A DNA stretch of 64,000 nt from Polaribacter gangjinensis (GCF_038024125.1 NZ_CP150662.1:1691501-1755500), one strand, 5' to 3'. Shown: positions 1 to 9,203, numbered from the stretch's first letter. A program made the numbers and translations. The notes: a model not told the origin generated them from the letters alone.

Positions 1-553
1 AAATCGTTAAAAAAACAACCACTCCAACTCCATCATTAAATAGTGATTCACCCACAATTTTTATTTCAAGATTTTTTGGAGCTCCTACTTTTTTCATAAT
101 TCCTAAAACTGCAATTGGGTCTGTTGGTGAAATCAACGCTCCAAAAAGCAAACAATAAATAAAATCAACTGGAAAATTTATCAACTGTAAAAGATAATAA
201 ACAAATACTCCAGAAAGGAATGTTGAAATCAAAATTCCTAGTGTTGCAAAGGCAATTACTGGTTTTCTTTGTGCTTTTAATTCTGTAAAATTGGTGTGTA
301 AAGCTCCTGCAAAAAGTAAAAAACTCAGCATTATATCCAATAAAACAGTTTTAAAATCAATACTTTGAATGAATTCTTTTTCTTGCTGTAATAATGTGTC
401 GTCAAAAAAACTTATGATTACCACTGAAAGTGTAAACAAAATAGTTATTAGCATTAAACCAATGGCACTTGGCAATTTGATAAATCGCTGATTGATATAA
501 CCAAAAATGGATGAAAGGAAAATTAAAACAGTTGCAATAAAAAAGATATCCAT
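1..553 (-). CDS. Na+/H+ antiporter, CPA1/NhaP type (partial, C-terminus beyond left edge)
   Basis: About 184 N-terminal residues of a monovalent cation:proton antiporter of the inner membrane are visible. The gene starts with ATG at 553 ([15 protein letters not shown]) and consists almost wholly of hydrophobic segments. The CPA1 signature [13 protein letters not shown] lies near residues 136-148 and GESLFNDG near 168-175; the acidic residues of these motifs line the ion path in the family. The protein would exchange Na+ (or K+) for protons. The DinB-like gene upstream ends 2 nt before this start, so the two may be co-transcribed. The missing C-terminal half leaves ion preference and any cytoplasmic tail unknown. 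Confidence 0.85.
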   Translation of the reverse strand, partial: MDIFFIATVLIFLSSIFGYINQRFIKLPSAIGLMLITILFTLSVVIISFFDDTLLQQEKEFIQSIDFKTVLLDIMLSFLLFAGALHTNFTELKAQRKPVIAFATLGILISTFLSGVFVYYLLQLINFPVDFIYCLLFGALISPTDPIAVLGIMKKVGAPKNLEIKIVGESLFNDGVGVVVFLTI

Positions 554-555
554 TT

Positions 556-1011
556 TTAAACGAATTTTTTGATTGCTCTTACAATTCCATAATGAATTCC
601 TTCATGAAAATTATTGAATGAAATTGCTTCTTCAATAGAGTGAATTACAAATCCTGTACTTGTAGGATATTCTGTGTATTTTTCAAAAATCCCCGCTTCA
701 TAATCCTCTTGTAAAGTATCAGGTAAGCCTGCAAAAAGTTCTTTTATTTCTTCAAATTCTTCTTCAGAAAAAGTAACTGTTGGAGAAGTCCCTTTTCTAT
801 GAGTTTCAATCAAATCATCAGGACATAAACAGTTCAATTCAGACAATTGATAGTGCAATAATTGTTGTGTTACCAATACATGCGCAACATTCCATGCAAT
901 GTGATTTTTAAATCCAGCAGGAATTGTATGCAATTGCGCTAAGGTTAATCCCTCTAATTCTTTTAAAAAAAGTGCTCTTGATTTTCTGAGAATATCGAAT
1001 TCAGTTTTCAT
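556..1011 (-). CDS. DinB-like four-helix protein
   Basis: This 151-residue protein looks like the DinB/YfiT superfamily of four-helix-bundle, metal-binding proteins, often thiol-dependent transferases or of unknown activity. Histidines typical of the metal site are seen at H37 and H44 ([10 protein letters not shown]) and H136/H140 (FHEGIHYG). An in-frame ATG lies 36 nt further upstream, at 1047, but that would leave only 4 nt before the divergent gene at 1052. It would also place that gene's promoter (TAATTTTG, 1021-1028) inside this coding region, so I chose [10 protein letters not shown] at 1011. The substrate is unknown. Confidence 0.75.
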   Translation of the reverse strand: MKTEFDILRKSRALFLKELEGLTLAQLHTIPAGFKNHIAWNVAHVLVTQQLLHYQLSELNCLCPDDLIETHRKGTSPTVTFSEEEFEEIKELFAGLPDTLQEDYEAGIFEKYTEYPTSTGFVIHSIEEAISFNNFHEGIHYGIVRAIKKFV

Positions 1012-1020
1012 TTTTAATTG

Positions 1021-1028
1021 TAATTTTG
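1021..1028 (+). promoter_or_regulatory. Promoter -7 element (TAATTTTG) for the ArsC-like gene
   Basis: TAATTTTG matches the Bacteroidota -7 consensus TAnnTTTG and lies 24 nt before the ATG at 1052. No clear -33 TTTG is visible upstream. Confidence 0.5.
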
Positions 1029-1051
1029 AAGTGTAAATATACTCCATAAAT

Positions 1052-1399
1052 ATGAAAAAAGTTTATTTTTTGCAGACTTGTGACACTTGTAGAAGAATTT
1101 TAAAAGAAGTAAATACTGCTAATTTTGAGCTCCAAGAAGTAAAAGCTAACCCAGTAAATGTGCCGCAGTTAGAAGAAATGTATGCTTTTACAAAAAGCTA
1201 TGAAGCGCTTTTTAACAGACGTGCAAAACTTTATAAAGAAATGGATTTAAAAAATCAAAAATTGTCAGAAACAGATTATCGTCAATTGATTTTGGATGAT
1301 TATACCTTTTTAAAACGTCCGGTTTTTATAGTTGATGATGAAATTTTTGTAGGAAATAGTAAAAATGTGATTGAAGATTTGAAGAAAAAAATTGGTTGA
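1052..1399 (+). CDS. ArsC/Spx-family thioredoxin-fold protein
   Basis: The 115-residue product belongs to the arsenate reductase-like (ArsC/Spx/YffB) thioredoxin-fold family. It begins MKKVYFLQTCDTCRR with a CDTC pair at C10/C13, and carries the family's FLKRPVFIVDD stretch near residues 87-97. Length is normal. ArsC proper reduces arsenate with glutathione or glutaredoxin, while Spx relatives act on RNA polymerase. No ars operon genes lie nearby, so arsenate reduction is not supported here. The gene stands alone between divergent and convergent neighbours and has its own -7 element. Confidence 0.8.
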   Translation: MKKVYFLQTCDTCRRILKEVNTANFELQEVKANPVNVPQLEEMYAFTKSYEALFNRRAKLYKEMDLKNQKLSETDYRQLILDDYTFLKRPVFIVDDEIFVGNSKNVIEDLKKKIG

Positions 1400-1402
1400 T
1401 AA

Positions 1403-2383
1403 TCAGTTTGATTGATAGATCTTCATCAACTCAGTAGCCTCTTTTTCAGCACTCCAATTTTTCTGAATTTGGATTCTTGCTTCTTTTCCTAAATGTGCAT
1501 TTTCTCCTAAAATTATTTTTTGTAAAATAATGGAAAGTTCTTCTGAATTTCCTGCTTCAAACAAATAACCATTTTTTTGATGTTTAATCAAATCATCGTG
1601 AACACCCACATTTTTTGTAGCAATTACAGTGCATTCACAAGCCATTGCTTCAGCAGTAACTAACGAAAATCCTTCTGAAAAACTGGGCGCTACAAATATT
1701 TTTGCTGCTTGATAAAAAGGAATAATTTCTCTGGTTTCCTCAAAAAAATAGACTTGCTTTTCGATATTTAATTCTTTTATAATCGCTTTTAATTCCACTA
1801 AAAATGCTGGTTTATCTACTTTTCCAACAAAAACCAAACACCAATTTTGATGATTTTTCAACGCTTTTGCAGCGTTTAAAAGTGTAAGTTGTCCTTTTGC
1901 CTTTCTAATTCTTCCAGTATTTAAAATGATATTTTCTTGAAGAATTTGAGGATGTTTTATTTGCTTTGGACTAAAATTGTGAACATTAACTCCATGTGCA
2001 ATTAAGGTATTTTCAATTCCCAAAGAATCGCTCATACTTTTTATAAGTGTTACCACTTTATCTGCTTTTTTTAGCAACCAAAAAGTAAGTTTTGATGGTT
2101 TTGTAGCTGAATGTCGTGAAGCAATCAAATGGAATTTTGCACCCAAAAACCGAAAAAATAGCATCCGTAAAATTTCATTATTTCTGTGGCAATGAACTGT
2201 AATTTTTCTGTCAGAAAATAACAATTTTAAGAATTGAAATGTACTGATTTTTGTTCCATCAATAGTTTTTCCATACACATAGGTTTCAAAATTTTTATCA
2301 AAAAAAGGAAGCACATTTTCAATGCTTCTAGTTACTCCTGTTTTTCGATGATGAAAATGTATATGAATTAAAATTGGTTTCAA
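1403..2383 (-). CDS. Glycosyltransferase family 4 (TTG start)
   Basis: This 326-residue protein looks like a GT4 (GT-B fold) glycosyltransferase of cell-envelope polysaccharide or LPS assembly. The N-terminus ILIHIHFHHRKTGVTRSIEN is the acceptor-domain start. In the C-terminal nucleotide-sugar domain, NTGRIRKAKGQ (near 155) and PSFSEGFSLVTAEAMAC (near 232-248) match the family's EX7E region. The start is TTG: there is no ATG until about residue 69, and the conserved N-terminus begins at once. A TAAATTTG sequence at 2400-2407 on this strand could be a promoter, but it overlaps the end of the upstream gene. Donor and acceptor cannot be told. Confidence 0.82.
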   Translation of the reverse strand: MKPILIHIHFHHRKTGVTRSIENVLPFFDKNFETYVYGKTIDGTKISTFQFLKLLFSDRKITVHCHRNNEILRMLFFRFLGAKFHLIASRHSATKPSKLTFWLLKKADKVVTLIKSMSDSLGIENTLIAHGVNVHNFSPKQIKHPQILQENIILNTGRIRKAKGQLTLLNAAKALKNHQNWCLVFVGKVDKPAFLVELKAIIKELNIEKQVYFFEETREIIPFYQAAKIFVAPSFSEGFSLVTAEAMACECTVIATKNVGVHDDLIKHQKNGYLFEAGNSEELSIILQKIILGENAHLGKEARIQIQKNWSAEKEATELMKIYQSN

Positions 2384-2394
2384 AAATTAAATTT

Positions 2395-3201
2395 TTAAGC
2401 AAATTTACGGGAAACAATCTCCAAAAAACGATTTTCTAGTTCTTCATGCTCAGCCCAATTATAATCGGGTTTTACAACATTTTCGATAAAATTTTTGGCT
2501 TCTGATTCAGTTTCATACGAATTTAACTGGGAAATGACTCTGTTAAAATCTTCTTGCCCGCCATTAAACAAGTTTTTTACAAAAGCAATTCTATCGTTCA
2601 AACCAATTTGAATGCTATTTACCAAACGATCATTGAGTGATTTTGGCTGTACATTTTCGAATAAATCAGCCATAATATCCACTGATATAGTGTCTAGTAA
2701 TTCATCCTCTAAGGTTGGTACTTTTCGCTCTTCAGTTTGATTTATTTCAATTTCTAAATCCGTTTCAACTGTTTTTTCGGAAAACATAATTTCTTCCAAT
2801 TCATCAAAAGGTTGCTCTAAAATTGGTTCAGAAATACTATTTTCAGTTTCTTCAATAGTTGAAGTTATTGAAATTTCCTCAATAATTTCTGTAATAATTG
2901 GTTCTTCAACTTGAAGTGGCTCTGTATTTTTTACGACTTCTTCATCAACCAAATCAAATGCTTTCGCCTCAAAAGCTTTTTCAACAGTTGCAATCAAATC
3001 TTCTTTTGAAGTCTCTAAATTAGGAGTTGTATTCACAAATTCTTCAATAAAAGCTAGCATGGAAATGCGTTCAAAAACATCTCTAGATTTTTCTTTCAAA
3101 GCAAAAATATCATCACGATTTTTCATTTTTAAAATATCGTGAGCCAAACTGATCAAATCTTTTTCTAATTTTTTGTGCATAAGTTGTTTGTTGAAATCCA
3201 T
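2395..3201 (-). CDS. Conserved acidic protein of unknown function
   Basis: I do not recognise a named domain in this 268-residue protein. It has no signal peptide or membrane segment. Residues 1-60 look helical (KLEKDLISLAHDILKMKNR). A long, very acidic, low-complexity middle (about 95-165, rich in E, I and T) follows. The C-terminal block (about 175-268) is more conserved-looking and contains NDRIAFVKNLFNGGQEDFNRV and NWAEHEELENRFLEIVSRKF. The GT4 gene follows 11 nt downstream, but the link may be only positional. Confidence 0.7.
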   Translation of the reverse strand: MDFNKQLMHKKLEKDLISLAHDILKMKNRDDIFALKEKSRDVFERISMLAFIEEFVNTTPNLETSKEDLIATVEKAFEAKAFDLVDEEVVKNTEPLQVEEPIITEIIEEISITSTIEETENSISEPILEQPFDELEEIMFSEKTVETDLEIEINQTEERKVPTLEDELLDTISVDIMADLFENVQPKSLNDRLVNSIQIGLNDRIAFVKNLFNGGQEDFNRVISQLNSYETESEAKNFIENVVKPDYNWAEHEELENRFLEIVSRKFA

Positions 3202-3220
3202 TTTTCAGTATAAATATTTA

Positions 3221-3228
3221 TAAATTTG
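3221..3228 (+). promoter_or_regulatory. Promoter -7 element (TAAATTTG) for tdk-alr
   Basis: TAAATTTG fits TAnnTTTG and lies 53 nt before the tdk ATG. It is back to back with a minus-strand element at 3247-3254, giving a divergent promoter pair. Confidence 0.5.
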
Positions 3229-3246
3229 TTGAAACTCAAAGTAACA

Positions 3247-3254
3247 CAAAAATA
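3247..3254 (-). promoter_or_regulatory. Promoter -7 element (TATTTTTG) for the acidic protein gene
   Basis: Read on the minus strand, TATTTTTG fits TAnnTTTG and lies 45 nt before the start at 3201. No convincing -33 element is visible. Confidence 0.4.
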
Positions 3255-3281
3255 TAAAACTAGAACGCTTAAAATTACAAA

Positions 3282-3896
3282 ATGTTTCTTGAAAATACAG
3301 TAAATCATACAGAACAATTTGGTTGGATAGAAGTCATTTGTGGTTCAATGTTTTCTGGAAAAACAGAGGAATTAATTCGACGTTTAAGACGTGCACAGTT
3401 TGCAAAACAACGTGTTGAAATTTTTAAACCAACCATTGACACACGTTATGATAATGACGAGGTAGTATCTCATAATGATAGTAGAATTCGCTCAACTCCA
3501 GTTCCTGTAGCATCAAACATTCGTTTGTTAGCCAATGATGTAGATGTTGTTGGCATTGATGAAGCGCAATTTTTTGATGACGAAATTGTGGCTGTTTGCA
3601 ATGATTTGGCAAATAGAGGCATTCGTGTTATTGTGGCTGGTTTAGATATGGATTTTAAAGGAAATCCTTTTGGACCTATGCCTGCTTTAATGGCAACTGC
3701 AGAATATGTAACGAAAGTTCATGCCGTTTGCACTCATACTGGGAACTTAGCGCACTATAGTTTTAGAAAATCTGTAAATGATAAATTGGTAGTTTTAGGC
3801 GAAACACAAGAATACGAACCTTTGTCAAGAGCAGCTTATTTTAAAGCAGTAAGAGAACAACAAATTGCCAAGAAAGACACAACTTCAGATGAATAA
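3282..3896 (+). CDS. tdk: Thymidine kinase, type II
   Basis: This cytosolic salvage enzyme phosphorylates thymidine to dTMP with ATP. The 204 residues carry the P-loop GSMFSGKT (21-28), the DEAQFF motif (94-99; catalytic Glu 95) and the lasso region near 150-175. Length is normal for TK1-like enzymes. The lasso normally holds a structural zinc bound by two Cys pairs. Here the first pair reads C-T-H-T ([17 protein letters not shown]) and the second is absent, so the zinc site is degenerate. The stop overlaps the alr start by 8 nt (ATGAATAA), which points to translational coupling. Confidence 0.95.
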   Translation: MFLENTVNHTEQFGWIEVICGSMFSGKTEELIRRLRRAQFAKQRVEIFKPTIDTRYDNDEVVSHNDSRIRSTPVPVASNIRLLANDVDVVGIDEAQFFDDEIVAVCNDLANRGIRVIVAGLDMDFKGNPFGPMPALMATAEYVTKVHAVCTHTGNLAHYSFRKSVNDKLVVLGETQEYEPLSRAAYFKAVREQQIAKKDTTSDE

Positions 3897-4989
3897 TCAT
3901 GTAACTGTTCTAGAAATTGATGGAAAAGCACTAGAGCACAATCTCAATTATTTTAAGAAAAAATTATTGCCAACAACTAAAATTTTAGCTGTTGTAAAAG
4001 CATTTAGTTATGGAAGTGATGAAGTTCAAGTTGCCAAATTTTTGCAAGATAAAATTGATTATTTTGCAGTTGCCTATGCTCATGAAGGAATTGCTTTAAG
4101 AGAAGCTAATATTGGAAAACCAATTTTGGTTTTACACCCACAAATAGTTAATTTTCAATCAATTATTGACAATTGTTTAGAACCTAATTTGTATAGTTTC
4201 GAAACTTTTCATGCGTTTTTAAAACTAGCTAAAAGTAATTCACTAACTGATTATCCAATTCATATAAAATTCAATACGGGATTAAATAGACTGGGATTTT
4301 TACCTTCTGATGTTTCAAAAATAATTGATGGATTGAGAGAAAATAATCATGTAAAAATTCAATCATTGTTCTCACATTTGGTAGCAAGTGAAGATTTGAA
4401 TGAACGAGATTTTACAACCCGACAAATTGAAAGTTTTAAAAATATTGTAACTGATTTTGATGCATTTTTAAAATACAAACCGCTGTTGCATATTTGTAAT
4501 ACATCTGGAGTTGTTAATTATCCTGATGCTCAGTTTGATATGGTTCGAATTGGCATTGGCTTGTATGGTTTTGGCAATGACGATTTTGAAACTTCGCAGT
4601 TAAAAAATACCCATAATTTATCATCAATTATTTCTCAAATTCACGAAATTGATCCTGGAAATTCTGTGGGATATAACAGAGCATTTATAGCTACAAAAAA
4701 AATACGTTCAGCTACAATTCCTATTGGACATGCAGACGGAATTTCGAGAGCCTTAGGAAATGCCAAAGGATTTGTAACAATAAACCATCAAAAAGCACCA
4801 ATTTTGGGAAATGTTTGTATGGATATGATTATGGTTGATGTTACAAATATCAATTGTAAAGAAGGTGATAAAGTTATCATTTTCAATCATCAAAAAACAA
4901 TTCAAGAATTTGCAGACGCTGCAGAAACAATCACTTACGAGATTTTAACCGGAATTTCTCACAGGGTTAAAAAAGTGCTTAAAGATTAA
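3889..4989 (+). CDS. alr: Alanine racemase
   Basis: This PLP enzyme converts L-alanine to D-alanine for peptidoglycan. From the ATG at 3889 the protein has 366 residues. The PLP lysine is K37 in [13 protein letters not shown] (family VVKANAYGHG), the catalytic tyrosine is Y262 in [10 protein letters not shown], and VRIGIGLYG lies at 219-227. A TTG-started extension of 8 codons is possible but would overlap tdk more deeply; [12 protein letters not shown] fits the family N-terminus better. In some Bacteroidota alr is fused to murF; here it stands alone. Confidence 0.95.
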   Translation: MNNHVTVLEIDGKALEHNLNYFKKKLLPTTKILAVVKAFSYGSDEVQVAKFLQDKIDYFAVAYAHEGIALREANIGKPILVLHPQIVNFQSIIDNCLEPNLYSFETFHAFLKLAKSNSLTDYPIHIKFNTGLNRLGFLPSDVSKIIDGLRENNHVKIQSLFSHLVASEDLNERDFTTRQIESFKNIVTDFDAFLKYKPLLHICNTSGVVNYPDAQFDMVRIGIGLYGFGNDDFETSQLKNTHNLSSIISQIHEIDPGNSVGYNRAFIATKKIRSATIPIGHADGISRALGNAKGFVTINHQKAPILGNVCMDMIMVDVTNINCKEGDKVIIFNHQKTIQEFADAAETITYEILTGISHRVKKVLKD

Positions 4990-4999
4990 AAATAATTGT

Positions 5000-5007
5000 T
5001 ACTTTAG
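5000..5007 (+). promoter_or_regulatory. Possible promoter -7 element (TACTTTAG) for mscL
   Basis: TACTTTAG departs from TAnnTTTG at one position. It lies 28 nt before the mscL ATG, in the only space between alr and mscL. Confidence 0.3.
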
Positions 5008-5035
5008 CAATATCAACAATTTAAACTAATTAATT

Positions 5036-5446
5036 ATGGGAATGCTCAAAGAATTTAAAGAGTTTGCAATGAAGGGAAACCTTGTTGACATTGCAGTTGC
5101 TTTTGTGATGGGTGCTGCTTTTAACAAAGTAGTAAGTGCTTTTACAGGTGGAATTGTTTCGCCCTTGGTTGGATTAATTTTTAAATCGGATTTTAAAGAT
5201 TTAAAATGGACTATTAAAGATGGTGTTGCAGATGAAACTGGCACAATTGTTGGCGAAGTAAGTGTGATGTATGGAGATTTTATTACAAATTTGATTGATT
5301 TTATAATTGTTGCTTTTGTAATGTTTATGATAGTAAAAGCGGTAAATATCACTAAAAAGAAAGAAGTTCCTGCTCCAGCAGCTCCAAAAGGACCAAGTCA
5401 AGAAGAATTGTTGGCTGAAATTAGAGATTTATTAGCTAAAAAATAA
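5036..5446 (+). CDS. mscL: Large-conductance mechanosensitive channel MscL
   Basis: This homo-oligomeric inner-membrane channel opens under extreme membrane tension to release solutes during osmotic downshock. The 136-residue length is typical. TM1 is GNLVDIAVAFVMGAAFNKVV (about 15-34) after the amphipathic N-terminal helix (MGMLKEFKEFAMK). TM2 (about 82-102) is FITNLIDFIIVAFVMFMIVKA. The cytoplasmic helix EELLAEIRDLLAKK closes the protein. A strong terminator follows 26 nt after the stop, so this ends the tdk-alr-mscL stretch. Confidence 0.95.
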   Translation: MGMLKEFKEFAMKGNLVDIAVAFVMGAAFNKVVSAFTGGIVSPLVGLIFKSDFKDLKWTIKDGVADETGTIVGEVSVMYGDFITNLIDFIIVAFVMFMIVKAVNITKKKEVPAPAAPKGPSQEELLAEIRDLLAKK

Positions 5447-5472
5447 GGTAATTATTTATTGAAATAAACTAA

Positions 5473-5499
5473 AATCCTGAGTTTCTCAGGATTTTTTTT
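5473..5499 (+). terminator. Intrinsic terminator after mscL
   Basis: A 9-bp stem AATCCTGAG / CTCAGGATT with a TTT loop is followed by a run of T to 5499. It lies between convergent mscL and the outer membrane protein gene. The U-tract favours the plus direction. Confidence 0.85.
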
Positions 5500-5501
5500 G
5501 T

Positions 5502-6044
5502 TTAAAAAAACGAAAAACCAATTCCGAAAGAAACGCTATCTAATCTGTTATTTTTAAAACCAACAATTCCTTTTCTGTGAAAATCGATTTTTACAATAGT
5601 ATTCCAACGAGATTCTCCAGCAATTTGCCAACCCAAACCAACTCCATAATAATTTCCATTTGGATAATTATTTGAAGGACGCCACATTTTACCATAACTC
5701 GTTTCTACAAAAAATGCATCTCCTTCATCTTCTGTGATATTAAATCGCAAAGTTCCATAAGTTGGAAAAGCACTTGTAGCATAATTCCAATGAAAATCAA
5801 AACCTCCATTAACACTTAGTGAAACTCTTTCAAAAAATTCATATCCAAAACCTACTCTTAAAAAAAGTGCTGAGGGTACTAAAAAAGTCTCATCATCATC
5901 ATTAAACAATGTATAATTTTCATTGATTCCAAGCGTAAAATTAGCTGAGCCTGTAAAAAAAGGTCTTCCTGGTTTTTTTAAATTTTCTTGAGAAAATGTT
6001 GTAAAAGAAATTAAAAGAAAGATTGAAAGTAGTAGTTTTTTCAT
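5502..6044 (-). CDS. Predicted small outer membrane beta-barrel protein
   Basis: The product has 180 residues from the ATG at 6044. An upstream ATG at 6074 would put ten polar residues before a clear signal peptide, MKKLLLSIFLLISFTTFSQ, so it was not used. The mature part has alternating amphipathic strands and ends in VSFGIGFSFF, an aromatic C-terminus typical of outer membrane barrels assembled by BAM. I recognise no specific family or ligand. The gene lies 33 nt after truB and may be the last gene of the ftsX-uppP-truB transcript. Confidence 0.7.
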   Translation of the reverse strand: MKKLLLSIFLLISFTTFSQENLKKPGRPFFTGSANFTLGINENYTLFNDDDETFLVPSALFLRVGFGYEFFERVSLSVNGGFDFHWNYATSAFPTYGTLRFNITEDEGDAFFVETSYGKMWRPSNNYPNGNYYGVGLGWQIAGESRWNTIVKIDFHRKGIVGFKNNRLDSVSFGIGFSFF

Positions 6045-6077
6045 AAAGTGGTTGATTTCTTGAGCCAGGATCAAAAA

Positions 6078-6779
6078 CTATTCCACAGATAATTTTTCGA
6101 TAAAACTATCTACAGAAAAAGCGTTTTCTACAGAAAATTCACCAATTTTGGTTCTTCTTAATACCGATAAATGCGCGCCTGAATTCAATGCTTTTCCAAA
6201 ATCAAAAGCCAATGAACGAATGTAAGTTCCTTTACTACAAACTACTCTGAAATGAAGATTTGGCATTTCAATTTTAGTGATTTCAAACTCAAAAATGGTA
6301 ATTTCTCTTGATTTTATTTCAGCAGTTTCTCCTTTTCTTGCCAAATCATACAGACGCTTTCCTTCTTGTTTTATAGCAGAAAAAATAGGCGGTTTTTGTT
6401 GAATTGTACCTATAAATTGTTTGGTTGTCTCTTCAATTAAACTTGGAGTTATATGAGAAATTTCAAATGTTTTATCAATAGTTGTTTCTAAATCGTAACT
6501 TGGAGTTGTTGCGCCAATGGTAAAAATTCCTGTATATTCTTTGATTTGCGCTTGATAAGAATCAATATTTTTGGTTTCATTTCCTGTGCAAAGAATCAGT
6601 AAACCAGTTGCTAAAGGATCTAAAGTTCCAGCATGACCAACTTTTATTTTTTTGAGATTAAATCGTTGTTTGATGTGCCAACGTAATTTGTTAACTACTT
6701 GAAATGAAGTCCATTCCAAAGGTTTATCAATTAATAAAACTTGACCACTTTTAAAACTTTCTTCGTCTATAGAAATCAT
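6078..6779 (-). CDS. truB: tRNA pseudouridine(55) synthase TruB
   Basis: This enzyme isomerises U55 of the tRNA T-loop to pseudouridine. The 233-residue protein has the family start LLIDKPLEWTSFQVVNKLR, the catalytic aspartate D54 in VGHAGTLDPLATGLL, KPPIFSAIKQEGKRLYDLAR (about 135-154) and CSKGTYIRSLAFDFG (about 184-198). It lacks a long C-terminal PUA domain, giving the short form common in Bacteroidota. Its ATG overlaps the uppP stop by one base (TAATG), so translation is probably coupled. Confidence 0.95.
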   Translation of the reverse strand: MISIDEESFKSGQVLLIDKPLEWTSFQVVNKLRWHIKQRFNLKKIKVGHAGTLDPLATGLLILCTGNETKNIDSYQAQIKEYTGIFTIGATTPSYDLETTIDKTFEISHITPSLIEETTKQFIGTIQQKPPIFSAIKQEGKRLYDLARKGETAEIKSREITIFEFEITKIEMPNLHFRVVCSKGTYIRSLAFDFGKALNSGAHLSVLRRTKIGEFSVENAFSVDSFIEKLSVE

Positions 6780-7588
6780 TAAATGGTTAGTTTATAAACG
6801 AAAAAATGAATGAATAAAAGTACAATTCCGAAGAAAATTCGATAATATCCAAAGAGTTTAAACCCTTTTTTGCTTAAGTAATCAATAAACGATTTGATGG
6901 CGATTAACGCTACAATGAACGCTACAATGTTGCCAACAATTAAATAATTCACTTGATCTGCAGAAAGCTCAAAACCAGCTTTATAATAATCGTAACTTTT
7001 TTTCAAAGTGGCTCCTAACATTGTTGGAACTGCTAAAAAAAACGAAAATTCGGCTGCTGTTTTTCGATTGATTTTCTGAGTCATTCCACCCACAATACTT
7101 GCACCACTTCTTGAGGTTCCTGGAATCATTGCCAAACATTGAAAAAAACCGATTTTTAATGCTGTCAAATACGAAATTTCAGTGTGAGCTGTTGGATTTT
7201 CAGCATCAAATTCTTCATTAGCTTTGAACCAATCATCCACTTTTAAAAGAATAAATCCGCCAATAATCAAGGAAATTGCTACTGTAATTGGACTTTCTAA
7301 CAAATTATCAATCACATCATTTAGCAACAAACCTAAAACCACTGCAGGTATGAAAGCAATTGCCAATTTGAAGTAAAAATCAATACTTTGAAAAAAACGT
7401 TTCCAATACAACACAACCACTGATAAAATAGCTCCTAATTGAATAACAATTGTAAAAAGTTTGGTGAAATCGTCTGTGGCAATTCGCATAAAAGACGAAG
7501 CAATAATCATGTGTCCTGTTGAAGAAACAGGTAAATATTCGGTTATTCCTTCAATAATTGCTAAAATAATAGCTTCAATTAAATTCAT
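6779..7588 (-). CDS. uppP: Undecaprenyl-diphosphatase
   Basis: This integral membrane phosphatase recycles undecaprenyl diphosphate to the monophosphate carrier used for peptidoglycan and O-antigen; over-expression gives bacitracin resistance in the family. The 269 residues contain the first active-site motif [16 protein letters not shown] (Glu 13, Glu 17, His 26) and the second, [13 protein letters not shown], with Arg 160. Several hydrophobic spans follow. It sits between DUF3098 and truB in the conserved flavobacterial order ftsX-DUF3098-uppP-truB, with a 2-nt gap to DUF3098. Confidence 0.96.
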   Translation of the reverse strand: MNLIEAIILAIIEGITEYLPVSSTGHMIIASSFMRIATDDFTKLFTIVIQLGAILSVVVLYWKRFFQSIDFYFKLAIAFIPAVVLGLLLNDVIDNLLESPITVAISLIIGGFILLKVDDWFKANEEFDAENPTAHTEISYLTALKIGFFQCLAMIPGTSRSGASIVGGMTQKINRKTAAEFSFFLAVPTMLGATLKKSYDYYKAGFELSADQVNYLIVGNIVAFIVALIAIKSFIDYLSKKGFKLFGYYRIFFGIVLLFIHFFVYKLTI

Positions 7589-7590
7589 TT

Positions 7591-7833
7591 TTATTTTTTA
7601 GGATTTAATAAAATCGCATAAATCTCTATTCCTAAACCAATAATAACTAAAGTTGGTGCCAAACGAATTCGTTGCCAATTGTAGATTTCTTCATTAAAAA
7701 CATTGGGATCATCACTACCTCCACCTGCCATAAAAATAAATCCTAAAGCGATGAATGCAATGCCTATCATCATGAAAATATAGTTTCTTTTTCCAAAAAG
7801 GAATTCTTGTTGTGAAGTTGTTTCGTTTTTCAT
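7591..7833 (-). CDS. DUF3098 family small membrane protein
   Basis: This 80-residue protein has two predicted membrane spans, [19 protein letters not shown] (about 20-38) and [19 protein letters not shown] (about 58-76), joined by a short polar loop with [13 protein letters not shown]. It matches the Bacteroidota-specific DUF3098 family, which regularly lies between ftsX and uppP. Function is unknown. The position suggests a role near the divisome or lipid-carrier recycling, but that is inference from neighbours only. Gaps of 2 and 4 nt to its neighbours indicate one operon. Confidence 0.85.
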   Translation of the reverse strand: MKNETTSQQEFLFGKRNYIFMMIGIAFIALGFIFMAGGGSDDPNVFNEEIYNWQRIRLAPTLVIIGLGIEIYAILLNPKK

Positions 7834-7837
7834 AGTT

Positions 7838-8716
7838 TTAGTAATAAAGTTCGTCTGTTCGTAAATTCAAAAATCGTTGTGTTGCCAAAAATGTACTTAT
7901 CAAAGTGATGATAAATGCCGTTAAAATAACTCCAAGAGCTAAAATTGTTAACGTTGTATAATCTTGTAAAATTGCCAAACTTGGAATGAATTTATCAATA
8001 TAATACACTACAAAACCCAAAGCAATTAACGCTAAAAAAGCTCCAATCAATCCTAATTTTATACTAGTTAAGATAAAAGGTTTTCTAATAAAACTTTTTG
8101 TTGCACCAACCATTTGCATGGTTTTAATGGTAAATCTTTTTGAATAAATGGTCAATCTGATGGCACTATTGATTAAAATTGTGGCAATAATCGCAAAAAA
8201 ACTACTTGCAACTAATAACCAAAAGCTGATTCTTTTGATGTTTTCAGTTAATAAATTAATCAAAGGTTTGTCATAAGAAACGTCTGCAACAAAGGCATTT
8301 TTTAAGAATTTTTCTTCTAATTCTTGCATTTTTTCTGGAGTTACAAAATCAGCTTTTACATAAATATCAATCCCATTTTTCAGTGGATTTTTTCCTAAAA
8401 ACTCTAAAAAATCTTCTCCAATTTCTTCACTATATATTTTTGCAGCGTCTTCTTTACTCGTGTAAATGGCGCTATTTGTGAAAGGTTCTTCTAAAAGTGA
8501 TTCTCTAAAAGTTGTAATTTGTTCATCGGAAATTCCGTCTTTTAAAAACAATGTAATGGCAACTTGTTCTTTAACAATATTGGCAACTTTGGTTGATTTT
8601 AGTAAAATCAATCCCAAAATTCCCACCATAAATAACACCAACGCAATACTGATTACTACTGAAAAGTAAGAAGACTGTAATCGTCTTTTTTGATAAGAAT
8701 CAAACTTATTTGACAT
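7838..8716 (-). CDS. ftsX: Cell division permease-like protein FtsX
   Basis: FtsX partners the ATPase FtsE to activate periplasmic peptidoglycan hydrolases at the septum. The 292-residue protein shows the family layout. TM1 lies at about 17-39, an extracytoplasmic domain at about 45-155 contains ITLFLKDGISDEQI, and three C-terminal spans lie at about 163-185, 213-236 and 254-278. The motif TIKTMQMVGATKSFIRKPF (about 196-214) is the characteristic cytoplasmic loop. ftsE is not in the window. It heads the ftsX-DUF3098-uppP-truB run. Confidence 0.93.
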   Translation of the reverse strand: MSNKFDSYQKRRLQSSYFSVVISIALVLFMVGILGLILLKSTKVANIVKEQVAITLFLKDGISDEQITTFRESLLEEPFTNSAIYTSKEDAAKIYSEEIGEDFLEFLGKNPLKNGIDIYVKADFVTPEKMQELEEKFLKNAFVADVSYDKPLINLLTENIKRISFWLLVASSFFAIIATILINSAIRLTIYSKRFTIKTMQMVGATKSFIRKPFILTSIKLGLIGAFLALIALGFVVYYIDKFIPSLAILQDYTTLTILALGVILTAFIITLISTFLATQRFLNLRTDELYY

Positions 8717-8798
8717 TGTTTTTTAAATTATAAACGCCTGCAAGATACAAAAATTTGATGGCAGATTTTTGACTGATTTTAGGCTAAATTTTAAAGTA

Positions 8799-9200
8799 CT
8801 ATTGAATTTCTTGACACAATTCAATTAAAACACCATTCGTTGTTTTTGGATGCAAAAAAACAACCAATTTATTATCTGCGCCATTTTTTGGTGATTCATT
8901 TAAAACAACAAAACCTTCACTTTTTAACCTTGAAATTTCTGCATATATATCTTTTACTAAAAAAGCAATATGGTGAATTCCCTCCCCTTTTTTTTGAATA
9001 AATTTAGCAATTGGACTATCAGAATTTGTGGCTTCTAACAACTCAATTTTATTAGGTCCTGTTTTAAAAAAAGATGTTTTTACCCCCTCAGAGGCTACTT
9101 CTTCAATTTTATAATGAGAAGTTCCTAAAAGTGATGCAAACAATTTATTTGAAGCTTCTAAATCTTTGACTGCAATGCCAATATGTTCTATTTTTTCCAT
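8799..9200 (-). CDS. mce: Methylmalonyl-CoA epimerase
   Basis: This VOC-fold metalloenzyme interconverts (R)- and (S)-methylmalonyl-CoA, linking propionyl-CoA and succinyl-CoA. The 133-residue length is standard. The first metal ligand is H6 in KIEHIGIAVKDLEAS; the second half contains GEGIHHIAFLVKDI (about 73-86) and ends GVLIELCQE with the metal-binding glutamate. No methylmalonyl-CoA mutase gene is in the window, so the gene is separated from its usual partner. Its gap of 82 nt to ftsX suggests separate transcription. Confidence 0.92.
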   Translation of the reverse strand: MEKIEHIGIAVKDLEASNKLFASLLGTSHYKIEEVASEGVKTSFFKTGPNKIELLEATNSDSPIAKFIQKKGEGIHHIAFLVKDIYAEISRLKSEGFVVLNESPKNGADNKLVVFLHPKTTNGVLIELCQEIQ

Positions 9201-9203
9201 TGT

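Noticed and set aside
1012..1047. 12-residue N-terminal extension of the DinB-like protein
   Set aside because: It would overlap the promoter of the divergent gene and leave only 4 nt between two divergent start codons.
2400..2407. TAAATTTG as a firm promoter of the GT4 gene
   Set aside because: It encodes the last residues of the upstream gene and may be chance; mentioned only in the gene entry.
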